Origin: Acidimicrobiales bacterium
Lineage (GTDB): Bacteria; Actinomycetota; Acidimicrobiia; Acidimicrobiales; Acidimicrobilacustridaceae
Direction of reading: 5' to 3'
Assembly (NCBI GenBank): GCA_025455885.1
Contig: JALOLR010000016.1
Location: 1 to 34,024 of the forward strand
DNA length: 34,024 nucleotides
The notes beneath the pieces were generated by a model. It was given only the letters and a program-made list of their open reading frames with translations. It searched no databases and had not been told where the DNA came from. The translations under genes and the position numbers were made by a program. Shown in pieces: positions 22,384 to 29,597 of this stretch; position 1 is the first letter of the stretch; the number at the start of each line of letters is the position of its first letter.

Positions 22384-23645
22384 GCATCAGCATCGACGAT
22401 CTGGCCGCCAACGGCGACTTCACGACCGGCGGGAAGTCGAAGACCGGACGGGTCACCTTCCTGCCCGAGCCCGAGCGTCGGGCGCGTCGGTACACGATCA
22501 TCTCCGCCGACGACCACATCGTCGAACCCCCCGACACCTTCGCCGGTCGGGTTCCCGGGGCCCTCGCCGACCGGGCCCCCCGTGTCGTGGAGAAGGAGGA
22601 CGGGTCCGAGGTGTGGGCGTACGACGGCCAGGAGTTCCCCAACGTCGGGTTCAACGCCGTGGTCGGCCGTCCCGTCGACGAGTACTCGTTCGAGCCCGCC
22701 CGCTTCGACGAGATGCGACGCGGCGCCTGGGACATCGACGCCCGGGTGGCCGACATGGACCTCAACGGCGTCTACGCCAGCGTCAACTTCCCCTCCTTCC
22801 TGCCCGGCTTCGCGGGGCAGCGCCTCCAGCTCACCACCACCGACGCCGACCTGGCGCTGGCCACCGTGCGGGCCTGGAACGACTGGCACCTCGAGGCCTG
22901 GGCGGGCGCCCACCCCGACCGCATCATCCCCTGTCAGATCCCGTGGCTGCTCGACCCGGAGGTCGCCGCCGCCGAGGTGCGCCGCAACGCCGAGCGCGGC
23001 TTCAAGGCGATCACCTTCAGCGAGGCGCCGCACATGCTCGGCCTGCCCACGCTGCACTCCGGTCACTGGGACCCGCTGATGGCCGCCTGCGCCGAGACCG
23101 GCACCGTGGTGAACCTCCACATCGGTTCGTCGGGCACCTCACCGGCGACCGCCCCCGACGCCCCTCCCGACACGGTGGGCGTGCTGTTCTTCGGCTACGC
23201 CATGTTCGCGGCCATCGACTGGCTGTACTCGATGCTGCCGGTGCGGTTCCCCGACCTGAAGCTGTGCATGAGCGAGGGGGGCATCGGGTGGGTGGCGGGG
23301 CTCATGGACCGCCTCGACCACATGCTCGGCTACCACGACATGTACGGCACCTGGGTGGGCACCGATCTCACACCGGCCGAGGTGCTGGCCCGCAACTTCT
23401 GGTTCTGCGCGGTGGAGGACCCCTCGGCGTTCGTCCAGCGCGAGCGCATCGGGGTCGGCAACATCCTCCTCGAGAGCGACTACCCCCACTGCGACTCCAC
23501 CTGGCCGAACACCCAGGAGATCGTCCACCGTGAGATCGGCGACCTGCCCGCCGACGACATCGCCGCCATCACCTGGCGCAACGCCGCCGAGCTCTACCGC
23601 CACCCGGTCCCGGCGGAGGTGCAGGCGGATCCCGAGGCGTACTGA
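22380..23645 (+). CDS. Amidohydrolase-family (amidohydro-related, ACMSD-like) metal enzyme
   Basis: 421 residues from the GTG at 22380, which overlaps the aldolase TGA as GTGA and has GGAGGT 7 nt upstream. The metal-binding start is ISADDHIVEPPDTF (41-54; Asp45, His46), with further sites VVNLHIGSSG (243-252; His247) and NILLESDYPHCDST (361-374; Asp367). SEGGIGW (298-304) is typical of the Amidohydro_2 / ACMSD-like branch, which includes decarboxylases of aromatic or enol acids and hydrolases. In actinobacteria this style (D-D-H with E-S-D-Y-P-H) accompanies catabolic clusters for steroids and aromatics. It probably acts on the product or substrate of the coupled aldolase. Confidence 0.9.
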   Translation: MSISIDDLAANGDFTTGGKSKTGRVTFLPEPERRARRYTIISADDHIVEPPDTFAGRVPGALADRAPRVVEKEDGSEVWAYDGQEFPNVGFNAVVGRPVDEYSFEPARFDEMRRGAWDIDARVADMDLNGVYASVNFPSFLPGFAGQRLQLTTTDADLALATVRAWNDWHLEAWAGAHPDRIIPCQIPWLLDPEVAAAEVRRNAERGFKAITFSEAPHMLGLPTLHSGHWDPLMAACAETGTVVNLHIGSSGTSPATAPDAPPDTVGVLFFGYAMFAAIDWLYSMLPVRFPDLKLCMSEGGIGWVAGLMDRLDHMLGYHDMYGTWVGTDLTPAEVLARNFWFCAVEDPSAFVQRERIGVGNILLESDYPHCDSTWPNTQEIVHREIGDLPADDIAAITWRNAAELYRHPVPAEVQADPEAY

Positions 23646-23680
23646 GCCGGTCGCCGTCGAGCCTCGTGGAGGCCGGCCGG

Positions 23681-23686
23681 TAGCGT
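23681..23686 (+). promoter_or_regulatory. Leaderless -10 box for the SDR at 23693
   Basis: TAGCGT with a 6-nt spacer to the ATG at 23693, despite the gene lying only 47 nt after the amidohydrolase stop. Confidence 0.5.
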
Positions 23687-23692
23687 TCGGAG

Positions 23693-24541
23693 ATGGACGA
23701 TCTCGAGGGGAAGGTCGCCGTCGTCACCGGTGCCGGCAGCGGCATGGGGCGGGCGATGGCCGAGCGATTCGGTGCCGCGGGGATGCGTGTGGTGGTCGCC
23801 GACATCGAGCAGCCGACGCTCGACGAGACGGTCGACGCCGTCCTCGGCACCGGCGGGACCGCCATCGGCGTGCGGACCGACGTGTCGTCGGCGGAAGACG
23901 TCGAGCACCTCGCCGGTGCGGCCTACGACGAGTTCGGGGCGGTGCACCTGGTGTGCGCCAACGCCGGGGTGTTCAGCGGCGGTGTGGTGTGGGAGCGGCC
24001 GGTGGCCGACTTCGAGTGGACGATGGGTGTGAACCTCTTCGGGGTCGTGCACGCCATCCGCTCGTTCGTCCCCCGCATGATCGAGGGCGGTGAGCGGGGG
24101 CACTTCGTGACCACCGCGTCGATGGGCGGCCTGGTCACCAACGCCTACTCCGGGCCCTACTACACGTCGAAGTTCGCCGCTGTCGGCCTCACCGAGTGCC
24201 TGGCCCACGACCTCGCCGCGGCCGGTGCCCCCATCGGGGTGTCGTGCCTCGTACCGAGCCTCGTGGCCACCGGCATCGGCTTCTCCGAGCGCAACCGACC
24301 CGAACGCCACGTCGACCGGCTCCATCCCGACCCGACCCCCGACGCCGAGTTCGTGACCGCCGCCATCCGCGACGCCACCGCGTCCGGGATGGCGCCCGAG
24401 GAGGTCGCCGACCTCGTGCTCGACGCCGTGCTCCACGACCGTTTCTGGATCCCCACCAAGCCCAGCTACCACGACCAGATCCGGGGTCGGCACGACGACA
24501 TGCAGGCCCTGCGCCTGCCGACCTCGCCCTCGTTGGACTGA
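23693..24541 (+). CDS. Short-chain dehydrogenase/reductase
   Basis: 282 residues, slightly longer than classical SDRs. Motifs: VTGAGSGMG (11-19), VVVADIE (33-39; Asp37 after strand two favours NAD), CANAG (88-92), Asn114, Ser143 in TTASMGG, and catalytic Tyr156-x-x-x-Lys160 (YYTSK). The C-terminal part (APEEVADLVLDAVLHDRFWIPTKP) is the extra helix of the subgroup often called SDR family NAD(P)-dependent oxidoreductase in steroid/aromatic degraders. It may oxidise an alcohol made by the aldolase, P450 or Rieske steps. The start has no Shine-Dalgarno; it follows the aldolase-amidohydrolase pair and may be served by both read-through and its own -10 box. Confidence 0.91.
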   Translation: MDDLEGKVAVVTGAGSGMGRAMAERFGAAGMRVVVADIEQPTLDETVDAVLGTGGTAIGVRTDVSSAEDVEHLAGAAYDEFGAVHLVCANAGVFSGGVVWERPVADFEWTMGVNLFGVVHAIRSFVPRMIEGGERGHFVTTASMGGLVTNAYSGPYYTSKFAAVGLTECLAHDLAAAGAPIGVSCLVPSLVATGIGFSERNRPERHVDRLHPDPTPDAEFVTAAIRDATASGMAPEEVADLVLDAVLHDRFWIPTKPSYHDQIRGRHDDMQALRLPTSPSLD

Positions 24542-24571
24542 CCCTCGGTCGGGGTCGCCGACGACCGAGGG
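24542..24571 (+). terminator. Hairpin after the SDR gene
   Basis: CCCTCGGTCG (24542-24551) and CGACCGAGGG (24562-24571) form a 10-bp stem with a 10-nt loop, starting right at the SDR stop. It is placed to end the plus-strand unit and possibly the convergent secreted-protein gene. Nothing else is seen in 24572-24635. Confidence 0.65.
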
Positions 24572-24635
24572 CCGACCCCCGGTGGGAGCCGGCCCTCGAC
24601 GTCGGAACGGATCGGTTCCCCGGAGGGGCGCGGTG

Positions 24636-25667
24636 TCAGCCGGTGAAGGCGGGTGTCACCGAGACGGCCTGGGCGGCGGGCGCCGTCGTCGTCGGGGGAG
24701 TCTCCGGGGTGGGCGGCGGGGTGGGTGCGGTCGGCGGGATGGCCAGCAGCGTGATGTCGGCGTCGGCGGGGTCGATGTCGGCGATGACCGTCGTCGTGCC
24801 GGTGGCCGGGTCGAAGGTGGCCAGCGCGCTGCCGAGGGCCTGCGTGCTCGAGCCGACGGGGAAGTTCGGCTCGCCGATGATGGCGAAGCCGAAGGTGCCG
24901 GCGCAGTCGTACCCGACCGGGAAGTCGCTGAGGGCGGGCCCGTCGGTCAGCTCACCGGAGGTGGGGTCGATGAAGCCGACCTCGGGCTCGAACACCGTCG
25001 GCGTGCTCTCGGCGATCGCCTCGCGCTCTCTCGGCAACACCACGGTGACGACGCCGGCGTCGCACGCCGCCAGGCCGAACATGGTCTGCTCGAAGGTGTC
25101 GGTGGGGCCGACCAGGGTGGCGACACCGGTGGTCGGGTCGATGGTCCAGAGGCAGTTCTGGCTGGCCTCGTCGCACGAGTCGGACGCGAACAGCGCCCAC
25201 ACGGTGCCGTCGGGGGTGATGGCCAGGCCGCCGTCGGGCAGGAACGCACCCTCACCGAGGTCGGCGATGTCGATGACGACCTCGTCGACCATCGCGCCGG
25301 TGGTGGGGCTGAAGGCCCGCAGCCGGAGATCGGAGGCGGCCTGCGGGGCGAACGAGTCGACCTCGAGCACGGGGAGATCGATGCCGGGGTCGTCGTCCAG
25401 CTCGGCGATGCCCCACACGGTGCCGTCCGGGGCCACGGCGAGGTCGTTGACGCAGGCGTCGTCGCCGGCGGCGGCCGGAAGGGGGGTGACCACACCGGTG
25501 GCGAGGTCGATGGTGGACAGGCGGCAGCCGTCCACCTCGTCGGACACCACCGTGTAGCCCGTGGTGGGCGGGGCGGTCTGCGACGAGACCGGGGACGCCG
25601 GCAGGACGGTGGCGGTCGCGGTGAGCAGCAGCGCTGCGGCACCAGCCTTCAGGACGGTTCTCAGCAT
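24636..25667 (-). CDS. Secreted propeller-like protein with a PxFTG C-terminal tail
   Basis: 343 residues; the ATG at 25667-25665 has GGGAGG 9-11 nt upstream. A signal peptide is clear: MLRTVLK, hydrophobic AGAAALLLTATATVL, cleavage near residues 24-30. The mature part has repeated short strands with L-x-x-I-D-x-x-T-G, TPDGTVWALF, DPTTGVATLVG and FDPATGTTTVI units, the pattern of blade repeats (SMP-30/NHL-like or quinoprotein-like propellers), though blades are irregular. Several cysteines occur as possible disulfides. Residues 310-330 are a Pro/Thr linker, and the end is VTPAFTG. That tail matches the DUF4397 protein at 6082-6888 in 8 of the last 13 positions. A TAGCGT -10 box (25706-25701, minus) gives a leader of about 27 nt. 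Confidence 0.85.
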   Translation of the reverse strand: MLRTVLKAGAAALLLTATATVLPASPVSSQTAPPTTGYTVVSDEVDGCRLSTIDLATGVVTPLPAAAGDDACVNDLAVAPDGTVWGIAELDDDPGIDLPVLEVDSFAPQAASDLRLRAFSPTTGAMVDEVVIDIADLGEGAFLPDGGLAITPDGTVWALFASDSCDEASQNCLWTIDPTTGVATLVGPTDTFEQTMFGLAACDAGVVTVVLPREREAIAESTPTVFEPEVGFIDPTSGELTDGPALSDFPVGYDCAGTFGFAIIGEPNFPVGSSTQALGSALATFDPATGTTTVIADIDPADADITLLAIPPTAPTPPPTPETPPTTTAPAAQAVSVTPAFTG

Positions 25668-25700
25668 GGCGACGTCGCCTCCCGTATCGGTTCGTCGGCA

Positions 25701-25706
25701 ACGCTA
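25701..25706 (-). promoter_or_regulatory. -10 box for the secreted propeller-like protein
   Basis: TAGCGT on the minus strand; with a start about 7 nt downstream the leader is about 27 nt and contains the GGGAGG site. Confidence 0.45.
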
Positions 25707-25752
25707 CTGCGAACCTCGGGTCGGGGCGAGGACGACGAGACGCCGACTGGCC

Positions 25753-25758
25753 TACCGT
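25753..25758 (+). promoter_or_regulatory. Leaderless -10 box for the VOC gene
   Basis: TACCGT with a 6-nt spacer to the ATG at 25765 and no Shine-Dalgarno. Confidence 0.5.
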
Positions 25759-25764
25759 GCGGCC

Positions 25765-26691
25765 ATGCCGATCGGGGGATCACGGATCTACCACGTCAAC
25801 TCCAACTGCACCGACCTCGACCGGTCGGTGCGCTTCTACGAGGCGCTCGGCCTCGAACCCACCACCCGCACCGTCCCGAGCCGCACCCAACCCGGGCACG
25901 CCTTCGGCCTCGCCGAGGTGGCCTGGGACGCCTGGATGCTCCAGGGCGACCCCGGCTTCGACGGGCTGTCCCTCGACCTGTTGGTGTGGACGACCCCGCC
26001 CCCGACCGGGTCCCCCCCGTCCACCCCGTGGGCCCCGGGGCTGCACCACCTCGTGCTCACCGTCCCGGACCTCGACGTCGTGCTCGACGGGATCGAGGCG
26101 GTGGGCGGGCGGCTCCTCGACGGGCCGGTGGAGGTGATCGCCCCGTCGGGCGAGAAGGTGCCGACCGCGATGGTGGCCGATCCCGACGGCGTGCCGGTCC
26201 AGGTCGAGCACGGCGACGACGTGCGGATCGCCCGGGTCGTCGTCAACGTCGTCGACCTCGAGACGTCGGTCGCGTACTACCGCGACGTGCTCGGGCTCAC
26301 CCTCATGGGCCGGTGGGACGAGGTGGCCGCCGACGGGGCGCTCCACGGCGCCGACGGCGACGTCGTCGTCAGCCGGGCCGACTTCGCCGACAGCGGCTCG
26401 GAGTTCGGGGTGTCGCTGCTGCAGTGGCACGCCCCGGTCGCGCCGGGCCCCGCCGACCGCTCGGTGCGCAGGGCCAACGAGCTCGGGCTCTTCCGGATGG
26501 CCTGGGCGACCGACGACTGCGCCCGGGACGAGGTCGTGGTGCGCGCCGCCGGGAGCGAGCCGTTCGCACCGACCGGTGAGCTGTCGGTGGGCGACGAGCT
26601 GCCCCTGCTGCGGGTGCTGTTCTGGCCCGGTCCGGACGGGGAGTGCCTCGAGCTGATCGAGGTCACCCCGGACAGCGGGGTCCTCTCCTGA
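25765..26691 (+). CDS. Two-domain VOC (glyoxalase/extradiol dioxygenase fold) protein
   Basis: 308 residues built from four beta-alpha-beta-beta-beta half-modules: 7-80, 93-150, 155-222 and 240-300. Each domain opens with the typical strand and helix, YHVNSNCTDLDRSVRFYEALGL (9-30) and ARVVVNVVDLETSVAYYRDVLGL (156-178). Candidate metal positions are His10 near the first strand and Glu295/Glu298 near the last (CLELIE), but a full His-His-Glu triad of an extradiol dioxygenase is not obvious. A glyoxalase-like or binding role is therefore as likely as ring cleavage. The size matches the two-domain VOC proteins of aromatic and steroid catabolism. It is followed at 46 nt by the DAC-like gene on the same strand. 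Confidence 0.87.
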   Translation: MPIGGSRIYHVNSNCTDLDRSVRFYEALGLEPTTRTVPSRTQPGHAFGLAEVAWDAWMLQGDPGFDGLSLDLLVWTTPPPTGSPPSTPWAPGLHHLVLTVPDLDVVLDGIEAVGGRLLDGPVEVIAPSGEKVPTAMVADPDGVPVQVEHGDDVRIARVVVNVVDLETSVAYYRDVLGLTLMGRWDEVAADGALHGADGDVVVSRADFADSGSEFGVSLLQWHAPVAPGPADRSVRRANELGLFRMAWATDDCARDEVVVRAAGSEPFAPTGELSVGDELPLLRVLFWPGPDGECLELIEVTPDSGVLS

Positions 26692-26725
26692 GCACGGCGT
26701 CGGTCCGACGGCGACCCCGCCTGGG

Positions 26726-26731
26726 CACACT
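26726..26731 (+). promoter_or_regulatory. Possible leaderless -10 box (CACACT) for the DAC-like gene
   Basis: CACACT with exactly 6 nt to the GTG at 26738. The first base differs from TANNNT, so it is weaker; read-through from the VOC gene is an alternative. Confidence 0.3.
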
Positions 26732-26737
26732 GGGGCG

Positions 26738-28150
26738 GTGACCACCGCTCCCCCCGCCGTCGCCGACCAGCTCGAACCCCCCGATCCGGTGGGCGAGGCG
26801 GTGGCGTCGATCCTCGCCGGGGTGATGTTCGGCGCCACCGCCGGCCTCACCCACCAGCATCCCGGCGAGGCCCGGCACCCCCGCCTCGACGGGCCCGGCG
26901 CCGTGAGCGCCACCGCCCCCGGCCCCGACGGCTGGGAGACCACGTGCACCGTCTGCCTCGACGACCGCATCGCCGAGGTCCTGGTCGCCGACTCCGGGCC
27001 GCTCATGGACATGCTGGCCGGACTCCCCGCCGCGGGCCTTCGGGCCGCCGAGCGGTTCCGCGGCACCGACGTGGGCGCCGACGGCGCCCTCGATCCGTCG
27101 GTGCGCCGGGCCCTGCGCGACGTGATCGCCGCCGAGGTCCTGGCCGATTACCTGCCCGAGGCGGCCGACCCGGCCCGCGGCGCCCGCTTCATCGGCGACA
27201 TCATCGACTACCTCATCGAGCTCAGCGGCACCCGTGTCGAGAGCCACGACCTGACCCACGGCGTGCTCGTCGCCGACGTGCTCTCGGACGACCCCCGCCT
27301 CGTCTTCCACTACCCCGCCGACGTCCGACCGGCCAAGCGGGCGCCGCTGCTCTTCGACGGCCAGCGTTCGCTGCTCGTGGTCGACAGCGCGGGCCACGCC
27401 CGCACCGAGCTGCAGTGGCACCGGATCGACCGGCTGGCCCGGGTCGACGACGCGCCACCGGCGCTCAGCCCGGCGGGCCGGCGCATCGACGCTCCCCGGC
27501 GCAGCGTGGCCCTCGTCGAGAGCGGTTCGCTCGTGGCGGCGGCCAGCCGACGACTCGGCGGCCTCGGCTTCTTCCTCCGGGCCGACCGCAGCATCTGGAC
27601 CTTCGTGTCCGGTCGCCCCTTCCTGGTGCGCCGGGGCGAGCACTGGTCGGCCTTCCCCCTCCAGCTGGCCACCCTGATCGAGGGCATGATCGGTGGCGGC
27701 GACGCGGCCGGACTGGTCGTCGACACCGCGTTCATCGTCTCCGGGGAGAGGGGCGGGGCGATCCTGGCCATCGCCGAGGATGCGTCGGCCCTCGACGCCA
27801 CGGTGCCCGACAAGGACCGCTACGACCTGCGTGACCGGCTCGACCCGACGGGCATGCGTCCGGAGACGAAGCTGCACCACCTCATCGACGCCGCCGAGCT
27901 CGACGACGTGACCCTCGCCCGGCTCGCTCTCCTCGACGGCGCCACCGTCGTCGACCGCGACGGCCGTCTGCTGGCCTACGGGGCCATCGTCGAGAGCGCC
28001 GACAGCGAGCACGAAGGGGCCCGCACCGCGGCCGCCAAGACCCTCTCGAACCTCGCGCTCGTGGTGCTGAAGGTCTCCGCCGACGGCGACATCACCGTGT
28101 TCCGGCAGGGTCGTGTCGTGGCCACGCTGCTCGGCCCGCCCCCGCTCTGA
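26738..28150 (+). CDS. DisA_N/diadenylate-cyclase-like protein with a long N-terminal region
   Basis: 470 residues from the GTG at 26738. The last 150 residues look like a DAC domain: a helix followed by GGAILAIAED (339-348), LARLALLDGATVV (394-406, containing the catalytic DGA at 400-402), RLLAYGAIVES, then EGARTAAAKTLS (426-437) and VVLKVSADGDITVFRQGR (442-459). In known diadenylate cyclases, which make c-di-AMP from two ATP, DGA is followed by GTRHRAA; here the matching bases read GARTAAA. Arg429 is kept but the His and second Arg are lost. Residues 1-320 carry no known motif I can name with certainty and may be a sensor of the kind fused to DAC domains. Soluble, no signal peptide. Whether it still makes a nucleotide or has become a binding protein is open. 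A CXXC-like TCTVC lies at about 69-73. Confidence 0.72.
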   Translation: MTTAPPAVADQLEPPDPVGEAVASILAGVMFGATAGLTHQHPGEARHPRLDGPGAVSATAPGPDGWETTCTVCLDDRIAEVLVADSGPLMDMLAGLPAAGLRAAERFRGTDVGADGALDPSVRRALRDVIAAEVLADYLPEAADPARGARFIGDIIDYLIELSGTRVESHDLTHGVLVADVLSDDPRLVFHYPADVRPAKRAPLLFDGQRSLLVVDSAGHARTELQWHRIDRLARVDDAPPALSPAGRRIDAPRRSVALVESGSLVAAASRRLGGLGFFLRADRSIWTFVSGRPFLVRRGEHWSAFPLQLATLIEGMIGGGDAAGLVVDTAFIVSGERGGAILAIAEDASALDATVPDKDRYDLRDRLDPTGMRPETKLHHLIDAAELDDVTLARLALLDGATVVDRDGRLLAYGAIVESADSEHEGARTAAAKTLSNLALVVLKVSADGDITVFRQGRVVATLLGPPPL

Positions 28151-28178
28151 CCCGAGGCGGTCGTTCCGGCCCCCTCGC

Positions 28179-29429
28179 TCAGACCCGGACCGGGAGGTGC
28201 TTGATGCCGTTCACGAAGTTCGAGTTCAGCTGCACGGGCGGACCGGCGAGCTCGAGCTCGGGGAGCTGGCGGAACATCTCCCGGAACACGAGCGACAGCT
28301 CCCGGCGGGCCAGGTGGGCACCGAGGCAGAAGTGCGGCCCGGGACCACCGAACCCGACGTGGGGGTTCGGGTCGCGGCGCACGTCGAAGCGGTCCGGGTC
28401 GGTGAAGACGGCCTCGTCACGGTTGGCGGAGCCGTAGTACAGGAGCACCTTGTCGCCCTCGTGGAACTGGTGGCCGGACAGCACGTGGTCGCGGGTGAGG
28501 GTGCGGCGCATCCAGATGACCGGCGAGGCGTAGCGGACGATCTCCTCGACCGCGGTGGGCGTGACCCCCTCGACGTCGGCCATCCACGCGGCGCGCTGGT
28601 CGGGGTTCGCGCCCAGGTGGGCCACCCCGTGGCTGGTGGCGGTGCGGGTGGTCTCGTTGCCGGCCACGGCCAGCAGGATGAAGAACGACACCAGCTCCTG
28701 TTGGCTCAGGCGCTCGCCATCGACGTCGGTGTTCACCAGGGCCGACAGGAGGTCGTCGGTGGGCTGCTCGCGGCGGGCGGCGGCCAGTTCCTCGAGCAGG
28801 GCCTGGAGCTGCGCGCCGGCGCCCAGGAACGCGGCGACCGGGTCGGTGCCTTCGGGGATGAACTCCGAGTCACCGCCCGAGAGGATGATGTTCGACTGCT
28901 CGAGCACCATCTCGCGCTCCGCGACGGGGATGCCCATCATGTCGCAGATGACGAGCAGCGGGAACGGGCTCGCGATCTCGGTGACGAGGTCGAACTCCCC
29001 CTTCCCGGCGGCGTCGGCGACGACCGAGACGGCGACGCGTTCGACGTCGTCGAGGATCTTGTTGAGCATCCGGGGCGTGAAGGTGCCGGCCACGATCTTG
29101 CGCAGGTGGGCGTGGCGCGGGTCGTCCATCGAGATGAACGAGCCGAAGAACTCGTTCATCTCCTGCGGGAGGTCGAGGATCGACACCGCCCCGGCCGCCG
29201 AGGAGAACACCTCCGGGTTGCGGCTGATCTCGAGCACGTCGGCGTGGCGGGTGATCGCCCAGTAGCCGGGACCGGGCGGGATGGCCTCGATCACCGGCTC
29301 CTCGAAGAAGGCGATGGGCCGTTCACGGCGCAGCGTGGCGAACGCCGCGTCGCGCTGCGCCCACGGCAGGGCCCAGAAGTCGCGGCTCGACAGGTCGATC
29401 TCGTCGACGGTGAGAGGGCTGTCGGGCAT
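28179..29429 (-). CDS. Cytochrome P450, CYP124/CYP125-like
   Basis: 416 residues from the ATG at 29429-29427, with GGAGGT upstream and TAGGTT beyond it as a possible -10 box. P450 motifs: I-helix LAVAGNETTR (253-262), K-helix ExxR (Glu296-Arg299), heme loop GFGGPGPHFCLG with Cys368. The GxGGPGPHFCLGAHLARREL form and the N-terminal FWALP region resemble actinobacterial CYP124/CYP125/CYP142, which hydroxylate the terminal methyl of methyl-branched lipids and sterol side chains. Substrate assignment to that group is inference. It is divergent from the Rieske oxygenase gene across 168 nt and ends 28 nt from the convergent DAC-like gene. Confidence 0.93.
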   Translation of the reverse strand: MPDSPLTVDEIDLSSRDFWALPWAQRDAAFATLRRERPIAFFEEPVIEAIPPGPGYWAITRHADVLEISRNPEVFSSAAGAVSILDLPQEMNEFFGSFISMDDPRHAHLRKIVAGTFTPRMLNKILDDVERVAVSVVADAAGKGEFDLVTEIASPFPLLVICDMMGIPVAEREMVLEQSNIILSGGDSEFIPEGTDPVAAFLGAGAQLQALLEELAAARREQPTDDLLSALVNTDVDGERLSQQELVSFFILLAVAGNETTRTATSHGVAHLGANPDQRAAWMADVEGVTPTAVEEIVRYASPVIWMRRTLTRDHVLSGHQFHEGDKVLLYYGSANRDEAVFTDPDRFDVRRDPNPHVGFGGPGPHFCLGAHLARRELSLVFREMFRQLPELELAGPPVQLNSNFVNGIKHLPVRV

Positions 29430-29597
29430 GCGGTCGACCTCCGGTCCGGGCGGGGCTGTCGAACCTAGCAGCGGCCCTCCTCGGCCCCTCCACGTCGGGG
29501 CTGTGGCATGGTGAGACCCGTCCGGGGGAGCGCGACGAGGCCTCCCGGCGACCGTCCCCGCCCCTGCGCGCCCGCGCCCGTCCCCCAGGAGCTCCGC

